Shown: positions 1 to 8,227, counted from the stretch's first letter. The stretch: 64,000 nt of DNA from Streptomyces luteolus (GCF_029968015.1 NZ_JASCIS010000015.1:123193-187192), one strand, 5' to 3'. Translations and numbers: made by a program. The notes: a model not told the origin generated them from the letters alone.

Positions 1-405
1 CTGCCAGACGTAGATCCCGAGCAGGACGCCGACGATCACGAGGCCGATCGACGTCAGGATGATGTTCCGCCGGCGCACCTTGGGGTCGAGTGCGCGCTGT
101 GCCGCCTCCGTCACCTTGCGCTTGGTCCAGCGCAGGACCAGCTGCGCCCAGACGAACTCCGTCGCCCAGATCGCCATGCCGCAGAAGATCACGACCCAGC
201 CGGGCCCCGGCAGCGGCAGCATGATGATGCCCGCGACCACGACGGCCAGGCCCACGATGAACACGCCGACCTGCCAGCTCAGGTGCAGCGCACGACGACT
301 CTTGATGAACTTCGGCGCCTTGGACCCGAGCCCCTGCTCGTCCTGCGCGGCGGCCGGCTCGACAGCCGACTCCACCTCGCTGCGCTCGTCACTCCCCGTA
401 TTCAT
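1..405 (-). CDS. TIGR02611-type small membrane protein (partial)
   Basis: The first 135 residues are visible and the 3' end lies beyond the window edge. A charged cytoplasmic N-terminus (1-40) precedes a helix at about 43-62, the family-typical PLPGPGW turn at 64-70, a second helix at 71-88, a basic stretch, and a third helix at about 114-134. This matches the actinobacterial TIGR02611 family of unknown function. The ATG at 405 is the natural start because it precedes the acidic head. It is divergent from ssgB across 190 bp, so the promoters face apart. Confidence 0.8.
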   Translation of the reverse strand, partial: MNTGSDERSEVESAVEPAAAQDEQGLGSKAPKFIKSRRALHLSWQVGVFIVGLAVVVAGIIMLPLPGPGWVVIFCGMAIWATEFVWAQLVLRWTKRKVTEAAQRALDPKVRRRNIILTSIGLVIVGVLLGIYVWQ

Positions 406-595
406 ACAGCCAGACATTACCGGACAGGAACGCGTCACCGGAATGGACGTATGAACGAACGACCCGACGGCTGTACGAGCTACCGAAAGCCTCTCAAATC
501 CCTCAGAGGGGTTTACAACGGCACCGTAGGTGGCATGTCGATTTCGCCGACGTGCGAATCCCCGAGCGCACACTGAGCGAAAGGCCCTGGCGCTT

Positions 596-1009
596 ATGAA
601 CACCACGGTCAGCTGCGAGCTGCACCTGCGCCTCGTTGTGTCGAGCGAGTCCTCACTCCCTGTACCCGCAGGACTGCGGTATGACACGGCCGATCCCTAC
701 GCCGTGCACGCCACCTTCCACACCGGAGCCGAAGAGACGGTCGAGTGGGTCTTCGCCCGCGACCTTCTCGCGGAGGGCCTGCACCGGCCCACGGGCACCG
801 GCGACGTCCGTGTCTGGCCGTCCCGCAGTCACGGTCAGGGCGTCGTCTGCATCGCCCTGAGCTCCCCGGAGGGCGAGGCTCTGCTCGAGGCCCCGGCGCG
901 GGCCCTGGAGTCCTTCCTGAAGCGAACGGACGCCGCGGTGCCGCCAGGCACCGAACACCGCCACTTCGACCTCGACACGGAGCTCTCCCACATCCTCGCC
1001 GAGAGCTGA
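596..1009 (+). CDS. ssgB: SsgB, sporulation septum regulator
   Basis: A 137-residue SsgA-like protein, the exact length expected of SsgB and matching its strongly conserved sequence from the N-terminal MNTTVSCELHLRLV to the C-terminal LSHILAES. In Streptomyces SsgB sits at the membrane at future septum sites, is placed by SsgA, and recruits FtsZ to begin sporulation-specific division. The ATG at 596 is chosen because it gives the conserved N-terminus. An upstream in-frame start would add 22 unconserved residues. The Shine-Dalgarno match is poor (AAAGG about 13 nt upstream). It stands alone, which fits developmental control, but I cannot assign its promoter with confidence. Confidence 0.95.
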   Translation: MNTTVSCELHLRLVVSSESSLPVPAGLRYDTADPYAVHATFHTGAEETVEWVFARDLLAEGLHRPTGTGDVRVWPSRSHGQGVVCIALSSPEGEALLEAPARALESFLKRTDAAVPPGTEHRHFDLDTELSHILAES

Positions 1010-1206
1010 CGAGGCCCGACAACAAAGCAGCCCGTAGCCGTCCGACTCGGGGAGACGGCGCGGGCCTCGACAACCGCATAACGGCAGTGTTCGGCGCCGT
1101 CGCCGTGGGTTCGCCCGCAGCTGCGGCGCCGATGTGTTCGAGTCGAGCCGCTAGCATCGGCCAGCATCAGCGGGCGTCGGCCCGACCCAAGGCCAGGGAG
1201 CGATTC

Positions 1207-1767
1207 GTGCTGATCACCCACGACACCCGGTGCGCACTCGACGCGGTGTGCGCTCTGGTGAACTCATCGCCGGAGGACGACAGCCCCGACGGCCTCCCGG
1301 ACATCGCGGCCCTCGACACCTTCGTACGCGCGCACGCCATCAGCGACGTCGGGCGGCTGACCGAGGACGACCTGGCGGCGGTCCGGGGCGTGCGCGCCCG
1401 GTTCGGCGAGATCTTCGAGGCGGCCGACGCACGTGCGGCGGCGCGGACCGTCAACGAGCTGGTCGCCGCGGCGGGTACCACCCCGCGGCTGACCGACCAC
1501 GACGGCTACGACTGGCACGTGCACTACTTCGCGCCCGGCGCCTCCGTCGCCGACCACCTCGCCGCCGACGGCGGGATGGCGCTCGCCTTCTTCATCGTCG
1601 CCGGGGAGCAGGAGCGGCTGCGCCGGTGCGAGGCGCCGGACTGCCGGCACACCTTCGTCGACCTGTCCCGCAACCGCTCCCGCCGCTACTGCGACAGCCG
1701 GACCTGCGGCAACCGGCTGCACGTCGCCGCGTACCGGGCCCGGCGCAAGGAGGCCGCGGCGGGCTGA
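1207..1767 (+). CDS. CGNR zinc-finger / ABATE-domain protein
   Basis: A 186-residue protein starting at GTG 1207. The N-terminal two thirds resemble the ABATE domain (stress-induced transcriptional regulator family). The C-terminus holds the CGNR zinc finger: paired cysteines in CEAPDC, then CDSRTCGNR followed by a basic tail ending in RARRKEAAAG. Such proteins are presumed DNA-binding regulators with unknown targets. A candidate -10 (TAGCAT, 1152-1157) lies about 50 nt upstream in the 197-bp gap after ssgB. That gap otherwise shows nothing distinct. Confidence 0.85.
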   Translation: MLITHDTRCALDAVCALVNSSPEDDSPDGLPDIAALDTFVRAHAISDVGRLTEDDLAAVRGVRARFGEIFEAADARAAARTVNELVAAAGTTPRLTDHDGYDWHVHYFAPGASVADHLAADGGMALAFFIVAGEQERLRRCEAPDCRHTFVDLSRNRSRRYCDSRTCGNRLHVAAYRARRKEAAAG

Positions 1768-1774
1768 GAGGCCT

Positions 1775-1821
1775 CCGGCGGCAGGGACTCACAAGAAACC
1801 GGCGGCAGGGATTCACAAGAA
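1775..1821. repeat. Tandem duplication, 24-bp period, two copies
   Basis: Copies at 1775-1797 and 1799-1821 share 22 of 23 bases. The second copy contains the stop and last codons of the small membrane protein on the minus strand, so the 3' end of that gene has been duplicated just downstream of its stop. Confidence 0.9.
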
Positions 1822-1965
1822 GTAGAGGTCGTGCATCGCCGCCGCGAGGAGGAGGCAGCCGATCACCCCGAGGAAGATCATCAGGGGCGGCTGGGAGAGC
1901 GCGAAGAGACAGCCTCGCGGCTCGGACGTGGGTGCGGGGACCTGGCCCCGGGGTGTTTCCTGCAT
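1813..1965 (-). CDS. Small single-pass membrane protein (50 aa)
   Basis: A 50-codon gene beginning MQETPRGQVPAPT. A polar proline-rich head of about 25 residues is followed by one hydrophobic helix (about residues 28-44, LMIFLGVIGCLLLAAAM) and a short HDLYFL tail. Its compact layout and helix-tail architecture suggest a real small membrane protein and not a chance frame. Function is unknown. It is convergent with the CGNR gene, and its last codons are part of a tandem duplication. Confidence 0.65.
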   Translation of the reverse strand: MQETPRGQVPAPTSEPRGCLFALSQPPLMIFLGVIGCLLLAAAMHDLYFL

Positions 1966-2062
1966 CTCGCGGCGATGATGGCGCAGGGCATGGCGGGGGC
2001 AGGATCAACACGCCCGGCTGGAGCGGGAGTTCGCCGGATCACGTGGTCTTTCGCGGCGGCTC

Positions 2063-2527
2063 TCAGATGCCGTGCTTCTTCAGAATCGCTTCGATGTCCG
2101 AGAAGTCCTCCGCCGGTGCGGCGGATCCGGCCTTGGGATGCTTCTCCTTGCGCTTCGGGGCGGACGTCTTCTCGTCGCGCTTCGGGGTGGGCGTCGCCGC
2201 CGTACGGCCCGCGCCGAGGGAGGGGGCGGAGGCCTGCGGAGCCACGGCGTCCTCCTGGGTGGCGCGTACGGCTCTGCGGCGCTCCACCGCGCGGGTCGTC
2301 ATGAACAGCGCCCAGGCGAGCCCGAGCAGTCCGACGCCGATCCAGGTGCTCGGCTTGAAGACCAGGTCGGAGACCCATTCCACGGCCCCGGTCAGGACCA
2401 GGCCGATCGGGACGAGCGAGTACGCCGCGATGCGGGTCGCGGTCAGGAATCGCTTGCGGTACGCGGTGATCGCGGCGATGCCCAAGCCTGCCGCGGACAC
2501 GGCGGAGCAGATGGTCTCGGCAAGCAT
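2063..2527 (-). CDS. Hypothetical two- to three-helix membrane protein
   Basis: A 154-residue protein starting MLAETICSAV. Hydrophobic segments lie at about 4-20, 33-52 and 62-80, followed by a basic, Ala/Pro/Lys-rich tail (about 85-140) and an acidic-helical end (SDIEAILKKHGI). The reading frame stays open upstream to 2749 but crosses a tandem duplication with low-complexity sequence, so the ATG at 2527 is preferred. The C-terminal helix looks like a conserved interaction motif. No family or function is recognised. Confidence 0.7.
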   Translation of the reverse strand: MLAETICSAVSAAGLGIAAITAYRKRFLTATRIAAYSLVPIGLVLTGAVEWVSDLVFKPSTWIGVGLLGLAWALFMTTRAVERRRAVRATQEDAVAPQASAPSLGAGRTAATPTPKRDEKTSAPKRKEKHPKAGSAAPAEDFSDIEAILKKHGI

Positions 2528-2590
2528 CCGGTCCTCCAGCGGGGGCCTCGGGGTCACGTCCTCCCTCCATCGTGCACCGGTCGGGGCCCT

Positions 2591-2660
2591 CGGGGCCACG
2601 ATCCGGCCGGACCTCAGGGAGATCTCGGGGCCACGGTCCGGCCGGACCTCAGGGTGATCT
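2591..2660. repeat. Tandem duplication, 35-bp unit, two copies
   Basis: 2591-2625 and 2626-2660 are adjacent copies differing at two positions, with the first bases of a third copy following. It lies upstream of the membrane gene starting at 2527, so it may carry or alter that gene's promoter. Confidence 0.9.
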
Positions 2661-2747
2661 CGGGGTCCGCCTCCTCCGAAGGTCCGGGTCGGGTCGGGGT
2701 CAGGTCCGGGTTTGGGGGCCTTGCGGCACTCCTGTGAGACTGTCCCC

Positions 2748-3278
2748 ATGAGCGACTCCTCTCCCCTCGAAACTCCCCTCGAACCCGCCGCCCGCCCCGT
2801 CCTCGACCTCTGGTGCGAGCTCCAGTGCCCCGACTGCCGCTCCGCCCTCGACGACGTCCGCGCCCTGCGCGCCCGCTACGGCGACCGGCTCGAACTGCGG
2901 CTGCGGCACTTCCCGCTGGAGAAGCACAAGCACGCCTTCGCCGCCGCCCAGGCCGCCGAGGAGGCCGCCGAGCAGGGCCAGTCCTGGCCGTACGTGGAGG
3001 CCGTGCTCGCCCGCGTCGAGGAGTTCGACCGCAAGGGCGAGGCGCTGCTCATCGACGTGGCCCGCGAAATCGGCCTGGACGCCGAGGAGTTGGACACCGC
3101 GCTGATCGACGGCCGGCACATCCTGATCGTCGACGCCGACCAGGCCGAGGGCAAGGCGATCGGCGTCACCGGCACCCCCACGTACGTCGTCGACGGCGAG
3201 CGGCTCGACGGCGGGAAGAGCCAGGACGGGCTGCGGGAGCGGATCGAGGAGATCGTCGACCGGCTGCTCGCCGACTGA
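2748..3278 (+). CDS. DsbA/FrnE-like thioredoxin-fold oxidoreductase
   Basis: A 176-residue protein with a DsbA-family fold. The redox motif CPDC is at residues 27-30, just after the first beta strand (VLDLWCELQ). A helical insertion follows (about 60-125), and the cis-proline loop GVTGTPTYVV is at about 140-150. There is no signal peptide, so it should act in the cytoplasm like FrnE-type proteins, as a disulfide oxidoreductase or isomerase. The HAFAAAQAAEEA segment is also typical of the family. The ATG at 2748 is the only start that preserves the N-terminal strand. Confidence 0.85.
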   Translation: MSDSSPLETPLEPAARPVLDLWCELQCPDCRSALDDVRALRARYGDRLELRLRHFPLEKHKHAFAAAQAAEEAAEQGQSWPYVEAVLARVEEFDRKGEALLIDVAREIGLDAEELDTALIDGRHILIVDADQAEGKAIGVTGTPTYVVDGERLDGGKSQDGLRERIEEIVDRLLAD

Positions 3279-3312
3279 CCCGGACCGCCCCGGATCACCG
3301 CCGCCCACCGCG

Positions 3313-4140
3313 TCAGAGCAGGGGTTTGTAGAGGTAGTACGAGAGCGGCTGGTAGTCGAGCGACTCGTACAGGCGCAGGGCCGGGGTGTTGCCCGCGAAG
3401 ACGTTCAGGCCGATGGTGGTCGCGCCCGCGCGGGCGGCCTCGCGCTCGGCGAGGAGCATCAGGGAGCGGCCGTGACCGTGCCCGCGGTGCCGCTCGTACA
3501 CCTCGACGTCGAAGACGAACGCGCCGTCGTCCTGCAGTGCCAGCCACAGTGTGCCGACGTCCACGCCCTCGTGCGCGAAGACGAACAGGAGCATGCCGGG
3601 CGTGGCCGGGCCGTCCGGCAGGAGGCGGGCGTGGTCGTCGTCCGACTTGGCGCGGGCCTGGTCCTCGGGGACGCCCCGGTCGATCCAGGTGCGCGCGTAC
3701 GAGGCCTTGGCGTGGGCCAGCCACGGCACGTACTCGGTGTCGGACATCGGCCGTGCCGTGCTGCCCGGCGGGAGTCCGGGCGGTCCCGCGGCGGGGATCG
3801 GCTTGGCCATGCGGCGGTTGCGCTCCACGTACCCGAGGGCCGTGGCGAGGCTCAGGGCGGCCGGGGCCGCGGCCGGGACCGCCGCCTCGACACGGGTGCA
3901 GCCCCAGCCGCGCAGCACCTCCTCGGCGGCGAGCGCGGCGACCGTGCCGCGGCCGCGGCGCCGGTCCGGCTCGTCGATCGCGAGGTGCCGGAGGTGGCCC
4001 ACGGTGGGGCCGAAGACGGCGTGCGTGGCGATCTCGGTGGTGCCGACGGGGCGGCTGTTCACACACACCTGGTAGGTGCGGGAACGCACTCCGTCCGTAT
4101 CGCGCTGAATCGGCCCGGTCGGCCGCAGGGTCGTGGTCAT
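3313..4140 (-). CDS. Tandem GNAT N-acetyltransferase
   Basis: A 275-residue protein with two GNAT units. The first holds VGHLRHLAIDEPDRRRGRGTV (acetyl-CoA loop with RRGRGT), the second FDVEVYERHRGHGHGRSLM, then GLNVFAGNTPALRLYESLDY, a classic GNAT C-terminal motif. The substrate is unknown. The double-GNAT layout resembles mycothiol synthase, but nothing here supports that assignment. The start is uncertain: ATG 4140 (MTTTLRP) or ATG 4176, both with weak ribosome binding sites. Confidence 0.8.
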   Translation of the reverse strand: MTTTLRPTGPIQRDTDGVRSRTYQVCVNSRPVGTTEIATHAVFGPTVGHLRHLAIDEPDRRRGRGTVAALAAEEVLRGWGCTRVEAAVPAAAPAALSLATALGYVERNRRMAKPIPAAGPPGLPPGSTARPMSDTEYVPWLAHAKASYARTWIDRGVPEDQARAKSDDDHARLLPDGPATPGMLLFVFAHEGVDVGTLWLALQDDGAFVFDVEVYERHRGHGHGRSLMLLAEREAARAGATTIGLNVFAGNTPALRLYESLDYQPLSYYLYKPLL

Positions 4141-4201
4141 CACGGGGTTTCTACCCGCTGCCGGGCTCTTCGTCATCCGATTTGGGACGCGGCGGGTCCG
4201 C

Positions 4202-5023
4202 TCACGGGTCGAGATCGGCGCCCGAACGCTCGTCGAAGATCCGCATGGCCTTGGCGGTCACCGGGCCCGGGGCGCCCGGGAGTTGACGGTCGTCGACGCG
4301 GTGGACGGCCTGGACGTCACGGAGCGTGGACGTCAGGAACACCTCGTCGGCGCGGTCGAGCACGTCGAGCGGCAGGGCGCTCTCGCGGGCGCCGGTCCAC
4401 TCGACGGCCAGGGCACGCGTGATCCCGGCGAGGCAGCCGGAGGCGACCGGCGGGGTGTGGATCTCGCCGTCGAGCACGACGAAGACGTTGGAGCCGGTGC
4501 CCTCGCAGAGCTGCCCCACGGTGTTCGCGAACAGCGCCTCGCTGGCACCCGCTTCGTGCGCCCGCGCGAGTGCGACCACGTTCTCCGCGTACGAGGTGGT
4601 CTTCAGGCCGGTGAGCGCGCCGCGTTCGTTGCGCGTCCAGGGCACGGTGAGCACCGCGGTGCTGTCCGGGCGGCGGGTGGTCTCGCCGAGCGCCACGACG
4701 AGCGTCTGGCCCTGGTCGCCCCGGTCGGAGCCGAGCGGCGAGAGGCCTCCGGTGTAGGTGATCCGCAGTCGGCCGAGCGGCATCGGGTTGGCCTCAAGGA
4801 CGGCGGCGCAGGCGCGGCGCACCTCGTCCAGGTCGGGCTCGGGCAGGCCGAGGCCGCGTGCGGAGCGGGCGAGGCGGTCGAGGTGGCGGGTGAGCGCGAA
4901 GGCCCGTCCCTCGGTGGCCTTGAGCGTCTCGAAGACGCCGTCGCCCACGGTCAGTCCGTGGTCGAGGACCGACACCCGTGCCGTGTCGAGCTCCTGCAGC
5001 CCGCCGTCCAGCCAGATCTTCAC
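4202..5023 (-). CDS. pabC: Aminodeoxychorismate lyase (class IV aminotransferase fold)
   Basis: A 273-residue PLP enzyme of fold type IV. The N-terminus has the family motif DHGLTVGDGVFET, the Schiff-base lysine lies in GLKTTSYAENV, and LCEGTGSNVFVV is the conserved cofactor-binding turn. Coupling to a chorismate-utilising enzyme points to 4-amino-4-deoxychorismate lyase, which releases p-aminobenzoate and pyruvate for folate synthesis. A branched-chain or D-amino acid aminotransferase is the alternative. The GTG start at 5023 has a strong GGGAGGAA site, and it overlaps the stop of the preceding gene as GTGA, indicating translational coupling. Confidence 0.8.
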   Translation of the reverse strand: MKIWLDGGLQELDTARVSVLDHGLTVGDGVFETLKATEGRAFALTRHLDRLARSARGLGLPEPDLDEVRRACAAVLEANPMPLGRLRITYTGGLSPLGSDRGDQGQTLVVALGETTRRPDSTAVLTVPWTRNERGALTGLKTTSYAENVVALARAHEAGASEALFANTVGQLCEGTGSNVFVVLDGEIHTPPVASGCLAGITRALAVEWTGARESALPLDVLDRADEVFLTSTLRDVQAVHRVDDRQLPGAPGPVTAKAMRIFDERSGADLDP

Positions 5024-6075
5024 GTGAGGCTTCCTCCCAGTGCGTCGTAGGTCCCCGACGCTACCGCGAGCAGTCGGGCCGCCTTGAGCTCGGTCTCCCG
5101 CCACTCCCGCTCGGGGTCGGAGCCCCAGGTGATGCCGGCGCCGGTGCCGAAGCGGAGCACGCCGTCGGCGCGGTCGGCCCAGAAGGTGCGGATGCCGACG
5201 GCCAGTTCTCCGGTGCCGCGATCCGCGTCGACCCAGCCGATGCCGCCGCAGTACGGGCCTCGGGGCGCGGTCTCCAATGCGTCGATGATCCGCAGCGCGC
5301 TGGACTTGGGGGCCCCGGTGACGGAGCCGGGCGGGAAGGCCGCGGCGAGCAGCTCCGCCCAGCCGGCGCCCTCGGCGATCTCTCCGCGGACCGTGGAGAC
5401 CAGGTGCACGAGGCCGGGGTGCTTCTCGACGACGCAGAGTTCGGGGACGGTCACGGAGCCGGTGGCGCAGACCCGTCCCAGGTCGTTGCGGACCAGGTCG
5501 ACGATCATCACGTTCTCGGCGTGGTCCTTGTCGAGCAGATCGGCCTCGGTCCGCCCGGTGCCCTTGATCGGCCCCGACTCGACGATCTTCCCGCGCCTGC
5601 GCAGGAAGAGTTCGGGCGAGGCTGTGGCTATCTCCACGCCGTGCCCGGGTATGCGGATCGTGCCCGCGTACGGGGCGGGGTTGCCGCGGGCGAGCAGGGC
5701 GGTGAGGGCGTCCACGTCGGCGTCTTGCGGGAGTGGCGCGGAGAGCACGCGGCAGAGGTTGGCCTGGTAGACCTCGCCGGCCGCGATGTGCTCGCGGATG
5801 CGGCGTACGCCCGCCGTGTACGCGGCGCGGTCGAGCGATGTCGTCCAGTCGCCGGCGGCCGGGCCGTGCCAGCGGCCGGGCTCGGGCAGCGGCACGGGTT
5901 CCTCGCGTACGCGGTCGAAGCGGGCGCAGACGAGGCGCCCCTCGAAGTCCGCGGTCACGGCCCAGAAGCCGGAGGAGTCGAGGGCCGTGGGGTCGCTGGT
6001 GACATCACGCAGATCGGTGGCCACTAGGCTGCCGAAACGTGCCATCGGGGAGAAGGTCGACGGGGCGTTGTGCAC
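5020..6075 (-). CDS. pabB: Aminodeoxychorismate synthase component I (chorismate-binding)
   Basis: A 351-residue chorismate-binding enzyme. Signature segments include ESGPIKGTGR, the metal-site ENVMIVDLVRNDLGRVC, the region around SVTGAPKSSALRIIDALE, and the C-terminal GAGITWGSDPEREWRETELK. With glutamine- or ammonia-derived nitrogen it converts chorismate to aminodeoxychorismate. No amidotransferase (pabA) gene lies nearby. The start is chosen at GTG 6075: a -10-like TAGACT ends 7 nt upstream, as expected for a leaderless mRNA. ATG 6045 is the alternative, and neither has a ribosome binding site. Confidence 0.8.
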   Translation of the reverse strand: MHNAPSTFSPMARFGSLVATDLRDVTSDPTALDSSGFWAVTADFEGRLVCARFDRVREEPVPLPEPGRWHGPAAGDWTTSLDRAAYTAGVRRIREHIAAGEVYQANLCRVLSAPLPQDADVDALTALLARGNPAPYAGTIRIPGHGVEIATASPELFLRRRGKIVESGPIKGTGRTEADLLDKDHAENVMIVDLVRNDLGRVCATGSVTVPELCVVEKHPGLVHLVSTVRGEIAEGAGWAELLAAAFPPGSVTGAPKSSALRIIDALETAPRGPYCGGIGWVDADRGTGELAVGIRTFWADRADGVLRFGTGAGITWGSDPEREWRETELKAARLLAVASGTYDALGGSLT

Positions 6076-6152
6076 GGCTGCGAGTCTATGGCGGCGTGCC
6101 GCGGACCGCCCCGGGCCGGGGTGGCAGCGCAGCACGCTGCGCAAACGCATTT

Positions 6153-6180
6153 TTGTACCTGGCCCGGAATCCGCTAGAGT
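6153..6180 (+). promoter_or_regulatory. tRNA operon promoter
   Basis: -35 TTGTAC (6153-6158), 16-nt spacer, -10 TAGAGT (6175-6180), about 40 nt before the first tRNA. This is the typical principal-sigma (HrdB) form seen at streptomycete stable RNA genes. Confidence 0.7.
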
Positions 6181-6221
6181 TCAACACGTCGCCGGGACGC
6201 GCCAAGCGCCTCGGAGAACAA

Positions 6222-6294
6222 GCGGACGTAGCTCAGTTGGTAGAGCGCAACCTTGCCAAGGTTGAGGTCGCCAGTTCGAACCTGGTCGTCCGCT
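6222..6294 (+). tRNA. tRNA-Gly (GCC)
   Basis: Seven-bp acceptor GCGGACG/CGTCCGC, D arm, anticodon stem CAACC/GGTTG with loop TTGCCAA (anticodon 6255-6257), and T loop TTCGAAC. CCA is not encoded. First gene of the tRNA operon. Confidence 0.97.
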
Positions 6295-6331
6295 CAGGAT
6301 GTGGGGGATCTTCCCGAACTCCCACGCTCCT

Positions 6332-6405
6332 GGTGGAGTGGCCGAGAGGCGAGGCAACGGCCTGCAAAGCCGTCTACACGGGTTCAAATCCCGTCTCCAC
6401 CTCCA
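6332..6405 (+). tRNA. tRNA-Cys (GCA)
   Basis: Acceptor GGTGGAG/CTCCACC, anticodon stem ACGGC/GCCGT with loop CTGCAAA (anticodon 6364-6366), T loop TTCAAAT. Discriminator T is followed by CCA in the DNA (6403-6405), so this copy encodes its own 3' end, unlike its neighbours. Confidence 0.95.
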
Positions 6406-6406
6406 A

Positions 6407-6478
6407 GGACGATTAGCTCAGCGGGAGAGCGCTTCCCTGACACGGAAGAGGTCACTGGTTCAATCCCAGTATCGTCCA
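6407..6478 (+). tRNA. tRNA-Val (GAC), copy 1
   Basis: Acceptor GGACGAT/ATCGTCC, anticodon stem CTTCC/GGAAG with loop CTGACAC (anticodon 6439-6441), T loop TTCAATC, discriminator A. It starts one base after the tRNA-Cys CCA. Confidence 0.97.
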
Positions 6479-6517
6479 CTGCCCGTTCCCGTACTCCGGT
6501 ACGCTGCACGGGCTCCC

Positions 6518-6589
6518 GCGCGATTAGCTCAGCGGGAGAGCGCTTCCCTGACACGGAAGAGGTCACTGGTTCAATCCCAGTATCGCGCA
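6518..6589 (+). tRNA. tRNA-Val (GAC), copy 2, variant acceptor
   Basis: The body is identical to copies 1 and 3, but the acceptor is GCGCGAT/ATCGCGC. Base pairs 2-71 and 3-70 are both changed with full compensation. Anticodon GAC at 6550-6552. Confidence 0.97.
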
Positions 6590-6624
6590 CGCAACGCCCA
6601 TGACCTGCGGGTTCATGGTCCCGA

Positions 6625-6696
6625 GGACGATTAGCTCAGCGGGAGAGCGCTTCCCTGACACGGAAGAGGTCACTGGTTCAATCCCAGTATCGTCCA
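6625..6696 (+). tRNA. tRNA-Val (GAC), copy 3
   Basis: Identical over its 72 nt to copy 1 (acceptor GGACGAT/ATCGTCC; anticodon 6657-6659). Last gene of the operon, eight bases before the terminator stem. Confidence 0.97.
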
Positions 6697-6703
6697 CGTG
6701 GTT

Positions 6704-6735
6704 GAAGCCCCCGGCCTTCTGGTCGGGGGCTTCTT
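6704..6735 (+). terminator. tRNA operon terminator
   Basis: A 13-bp stem (6704-6716 with 6721-6733, one G-T pair), TTCT loop and a short T-rich tail. Confidence 0.85.
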
Positions 6736-6798
6736 CGTGTGTGTACGGGTGCCAGGGCGCGCCGGGCTCGGGCGGTGTGCCCGAGCCCCACCCCTGCG

Positions 6799-7098
6799 TC
6801 AGGACGAGAACAGCATCCGGCCGAAGCTCTTCTGCCGGTAGTGGCCGTGGTGGCCGTGGCCCGGGTGCGGGGCGCCCCAGGCCGGGGGCTGCGCGGCGGG
6901 GTAGGCCTGCGGGGCGGGTGCCGGGGCGGCCGGCGGGGCGGCGGGCGGGGCCTGCTGGGCCCACTGCGACTCCAGGCGGGTCAGGGCCTCCAGCTCGCCG
7001 TAGTCGAGGAAGATCCCCCGGCAGCCGTTGCACTGCTCTATCTGGACGCCGTTGCGGTTGTACGTCTGCATGGGTGCACGGCACTTGGGACAATGCAT
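6799..7098 (-). CDS. TFIIB-type zinc-ribbon protein
   Basis: A 99-residue protein. The N-terminus is a zf-TFIIB zinc ribbon: CPKC at residues 3-6 and CNGC at about 23-26, followed by RGIFLDYGELEALTRLE, which is characteristic of the family. After residue 48 comes an Ala/Pro-rich low-complexity linker, a Gly/His-rich patch (HPGHGHHGHY) and a basic tail. It probably binds one zinc ion. The biological role is unknown. It converges on the tRNA operon terminator. Confidence 0.85.
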   Translation of the reverse strand: MHCPKCRAPMQTYNRNGVQIEQCNGCRGIFLDYGELEALTRLESQWAQQAPPAAPPAAPAPAPQAYPAAQPPAWGAPHPGHGHHGHYRQKSFGRMLFSS

Positions 7099-7168
7099 CG
7101 TCGGCTCAACTCCTCGCCGGTCGGGACTGCTTCACCGGGACCGGTGCCCGGTTGCCTTGGTGGAAACC

Positions 7169-8128
7169 CTACTTGGCGGCCTCGGCGGGCAACTCCGGCG
7201 GGACGGCGGCCATTCGGTCGCAGGCGTCAAGGAGGGCCAGCTCTATCTCGTCGAGAGCGCGGCGTGCGGCGGTCGCCTTGGCCACGGCGACGGCGGCGGT
7301 CTGGACGGTGAGGGCACGCGCGGGGACGTCGAGTACGGGCCAGGGGTCCGTCCCGGAGGGGACGGCCGGGCCCGCAGCCGCCGCGTAGGCGCCGATGAAG
7401 CGCAGCCATTCCTCGGGGGCGAGCAGTCCGGCTGCGTACCAGGCCGCGGGACGGGCCAGGTCCCAGGCCGGGTTGCCGAGGCCCAGGTCGTCCACGTCGA
7501 TGAGGAGCCAGCGGCCGTGCGGGCCCGGGTGCCGGACGAGTTGGCCGAGGTGCAGGTCGCCGTGGCAGAGGTGGACCGGTCCCGGCGGGGCGGACTCGGC
7601 GCGGGCCCAGGGCGGCAGGGCGGACCAGGCGCGTTCGACGACGGCCGCGACCGGCTCGGGCGGGTGGGCGCGGCGCATCCGGGACACGGCCAGGGCGGCC
7701 TTGTGCGGGCCGCGCATCACCGGGAGCGGGCCGGGCAGCGCCTCGACGGGGGTGGCGTGCAGGCGGGCGAGGAGTGTGCCGACCTCCTCCCAGGGCGCGG
7801 ACCGCGGGGCGTCGGGGTCGACGGGGGTGCCGTACGGCCAGAACGTGACCGGGCGGCCGTCGAGTTCGGTGGCGGGGAGGTCGAGCGGGGCGAGCAGTAC
7901 GCCGGACAGGGCGGGGTGGGCGGCGACGGCGAGGCGGGTGGCGAGCTGGGTGCGGTCGGCGTCCCGGGCGTGCGCCTTCGCGACCGTCGTGCCGTGGCGT
8001 ACGACGGTGCCGTCGTCGCGGTCGGCGAGGACCGTGGGGATGGCGGCGGGGCAGGTGCACTCCGCGTACGGGCCGTGGGCCGCCGTTCTGGCGGTGGCGG
8101 TCAGCGCCCGCGTGACGGAAGTGCTCAC
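7169..8128 (-). CDS. Aminoglycoside phosphotransferase-family protein
   Basis: A 319-residue member of the APH/choline-kinase fold. The catalytic loop HLCHGDLHLGQLV and the metal motif LLIDVDDLGLGNPAWDLARP are intact. A nucleotide-loop lysine lies in the VRHGTTVAKAH stretch, and residues WPYG mark the hinge. The true substrate could be a small metabolite and not an antibiotic, since core-chromosome members rarely give resistance. The GTG start at 8128 has an AGGGGGA site. The CXCP pair near residue 24 is unusual for the fold. Confidence 0.8.
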   Translation of the reverse strand: MSTSVTRALTATARTAAHGPYAECTCPAAIPTVLADRDDGTVVRHGTTVAKAHARDADRTQLATRLAVAAHPALSGVLLAPLDLPATELDGRPVTFWPYGTPVDPDAPRSAPWEEVGTLLARLHATPVEALPGPLPVMRGPHKAALAVSRMRRAHPPEPVAAVVERAWSALPPWARAESAPPGPVHLCHGDLHLGQLVRHPGPHGRWLLIDVDDLGLGNPAWDLARPAAWYAAGLLAPEEWLRFIGAYAAAAGPAVPSGTDPWPVLDVPARALTVQTAAVAVAKATAARRALDEIELALLDACDRMAAVPPELPAEAAK

Positions 8129-8227
8129 GGATCCCCCTGTGGTCTGCCCTGGCGCGACGCGGTCGAGCGCGCCGACCAGCGAGCCTACGCCGACGTCCGG
8201 GCAGCTCGCCCCTGTCCCCGGACAGGA

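Noticed and set aside
6222..6735. Integration site at the tRNA cluster
   Set aside because: No integrase, no second att-like tRNA fragment, and both flanks are ordinary genes.
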